DNA of 5,603 bases, taken from the NCBI GenBank assembly GCA_945949475.1, contig CAMFET010000068.1:1-5603 (forward strand). Direction: 5' to 3'. The notes below the pieces were generated by a model that did not search any database, was not told the origin of the DNA, and saw nothing but the letters and a program-made list of their open reading frames with translations. This stretch comes from an uncultured Phascolarctobacterium sp. GTDB lineage: Bacteria > Bacillota > Negativicutes > Acidaminococcales > Acidaminococcaceae. Below are positions 4,792 to 5,603 of the stretch, one piece after another; position 1 is the stretch's first letter; each line of letters begins with the position of its first letter. Both the position numbers and the translations under genes were made by a program.

Positions 4792-5603
4792 TTAATAAAC
4801 AATCCTGAAATAATCCAGATACGCTTTATATTTATCCTGTGCTGTCAGACAGGTATCGGTCAGGAATCCTTTTTCGTTGTTCCATTCTTTTAAGCCACGA
4901 TAATAATACAGTTTCAGGCTATCTTCGATGATAAATGGAACGATATTATATTTCAGACACTCCTTAAACATAATCAGTCTGCCTACACGTCCATTGCCGT
5001 CCTGGAACGGATGGATACGTTCAAACTTCACATGGAAGTCCAGAATATCTTCAAATGTCTTTTCTTCCTTGGCATTGTACTCTGTCAGCAGAGCTTTCAT
5101 TTTATCGGCAACTTCTTCCGGAAGGGCAGTGTCCATACCACCGACTTCATTCGGCAATTTCTTGTAGTCACCAACAACAAACCAATCTTTCCTGGAATCA
5201 CTGGTTCCGTTCTTCAAAATCAGATGCAGTTCTTTGATTAACTTCTCTGTCAGCGCTGCCTTTGCATTATCAATAATCATATCAATGCAACGGAAATGAT
5301 TTACTGTTTCAATCACATCATCCACGTTCAGCACTTCATTTTCTACACCAATGGTGTTGGTTTCAAAAATATATCTTGTCTGATCGTGGGTCAGACGGCT
5401 GCCTTCGATGTGATTGGAATTGTATGTTAAATCAATCTGTGTCTTATGGTAAATGCCACCGGAATATTTGCTTGCTTTCTGCTCCTGCAGAATATCCAGC
5501 AATGTAACAGGCTGTTCCTTCTTCTTATTGGAACGCTCCGGTTTTTCCGCATTTTCAGGAATATTCCAAGTCTTGCCGGTAAGAAATGCACCGTGCACAC
5601 GTC
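4792..5603 (-). CDS. Fic-family AMP-transferase, class II, 5' end outside the window
   Basis: Fic enzymes transfer AMP (sometimes another nucleotide moiety) from a nucleotide to a target hydroxyl. Numbering from the GTG at 5598, the active site HPFQDGNGRVGR is at 196-207, matching HxFx(D/E)GNGRxxR with catalytic His196, Asp200 for metal and Arg204. SNHIEG at 61-66 matches the inhibitory motif (S/T)xxxE(G/N); placed N-terminal to the Fic core it marks class II, in which the Glu blocks productive ATP binding. The core begins near TLLDILQEQ (32-40), where relatives usually start. Here that position follows GTT (Val), not a start codon, and the frame runs on through a Lys/Glu/Pro-rich linker (14-30) to the window edge, past the possible GTG start. 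The true start is therefore unknown, and a longer N-terminal domain is possible. The 3' end (TAA at 4792-4794) is intact, and the coiled-coil gene follows. Confidence 0.93.
   Translation of the reverse strand, partial: RVHGAFLTGKTWNIPENAEKPERSNKKKEQPVTLLDILQEQKASKYSGGIYHKTQIDLTYNSNHIEGSRLTHDQTRYIFETNTIGVENEVLNVDDVIETVNHFRCIDMIIDNAKAALTEKLIKELHLILKNGTSDSRKDWFVVGDYKKLPNEVGGMDTALPEEVADKMKALLTEYNAKEEKTFEDILDFHVKFERIHPFQDGNGRVGRLIMFKECLKYNIVPFIIEDSLKLYYYRGLKEWNNEKGFLTDTCLTAQDKYKAYLDYFRIVY

Noticed and set aside
4734..4802. A 22-codon open stretch (KELFPKWEMYNEKK...) between Fic and the coiled-coil gene, in frame with the latter but ended by TGA
   Set aside because: It looks protein-like but has no ATG start or RBS at its beginning and contains the possible -10 box; it may be a remnant, but nothing supports expression.
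1..5603. CRISPR array, tRNA, rRNA or insertion sequence
   Set aside because: No regularly spaced repeats, no cloverleaf, no transposase and no terminal inverted repeats with target duplication were seen.

Overview
The window reads like a diderm, low-to-mid-GC Firmicute (Negativicutes-type, for example a Phascolarctobacterium relative). This is an inference from gene style, strong AAGGAGG-like ribosome binding sites, TATAAT promoters and intrinsic terminators; there is no rRNA or marker gene to prove it.

Layout. Positions 1-649 (+) hold the 3' end of an unrecognised gene and, 12 bp later, a 175-aa single-span membrane protein of unknown function, closed by an intrinsic terminator at 653-686. 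Positions 687-934 carry no gene: first a short repeat-bearing stretch, then the terminator of the convergent sensor gene. Positions 975-4270 (-) are a two-gene sensory block: an SBP_bac_3-type solute-binding protein anchored by a C-terminal membrane helix (3203-4270), followed by a 684-aa CHASE hybrid histidine kinase with receiver domain (975-3029). Each gene has its own TGnTATAAT promoter, so they can be transcribed separately, although no convincing terminator separates them. The binding protein ends in a short cytoplasmic coiled coil with no output domain, which suggests it passes a ligand signal to a partner, most simply the neighbouring kinase. The kinase leader can form mutually exclusive hairpins, one of which covers its ribosome binding site.

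Positions 4424-5603 (-) look like accessory DNA: a 5'-incomplete Fic-family AMP-transferase with an N-terminal inhibitory motif, and behind it an 85-aa lysine-rich coiled-coil protein that resembles the detached N-terminal segment of larger coiled-coil effector proteins. A strong terminator closes this unit, and its T-tract touches the -35 box of the binding-protein promoter.

The best candidates for something new are the split receptor/kinase pair, the kinase leader structure, and the Fic plus coiled-coil pair. None can be proven from the sequence alone.
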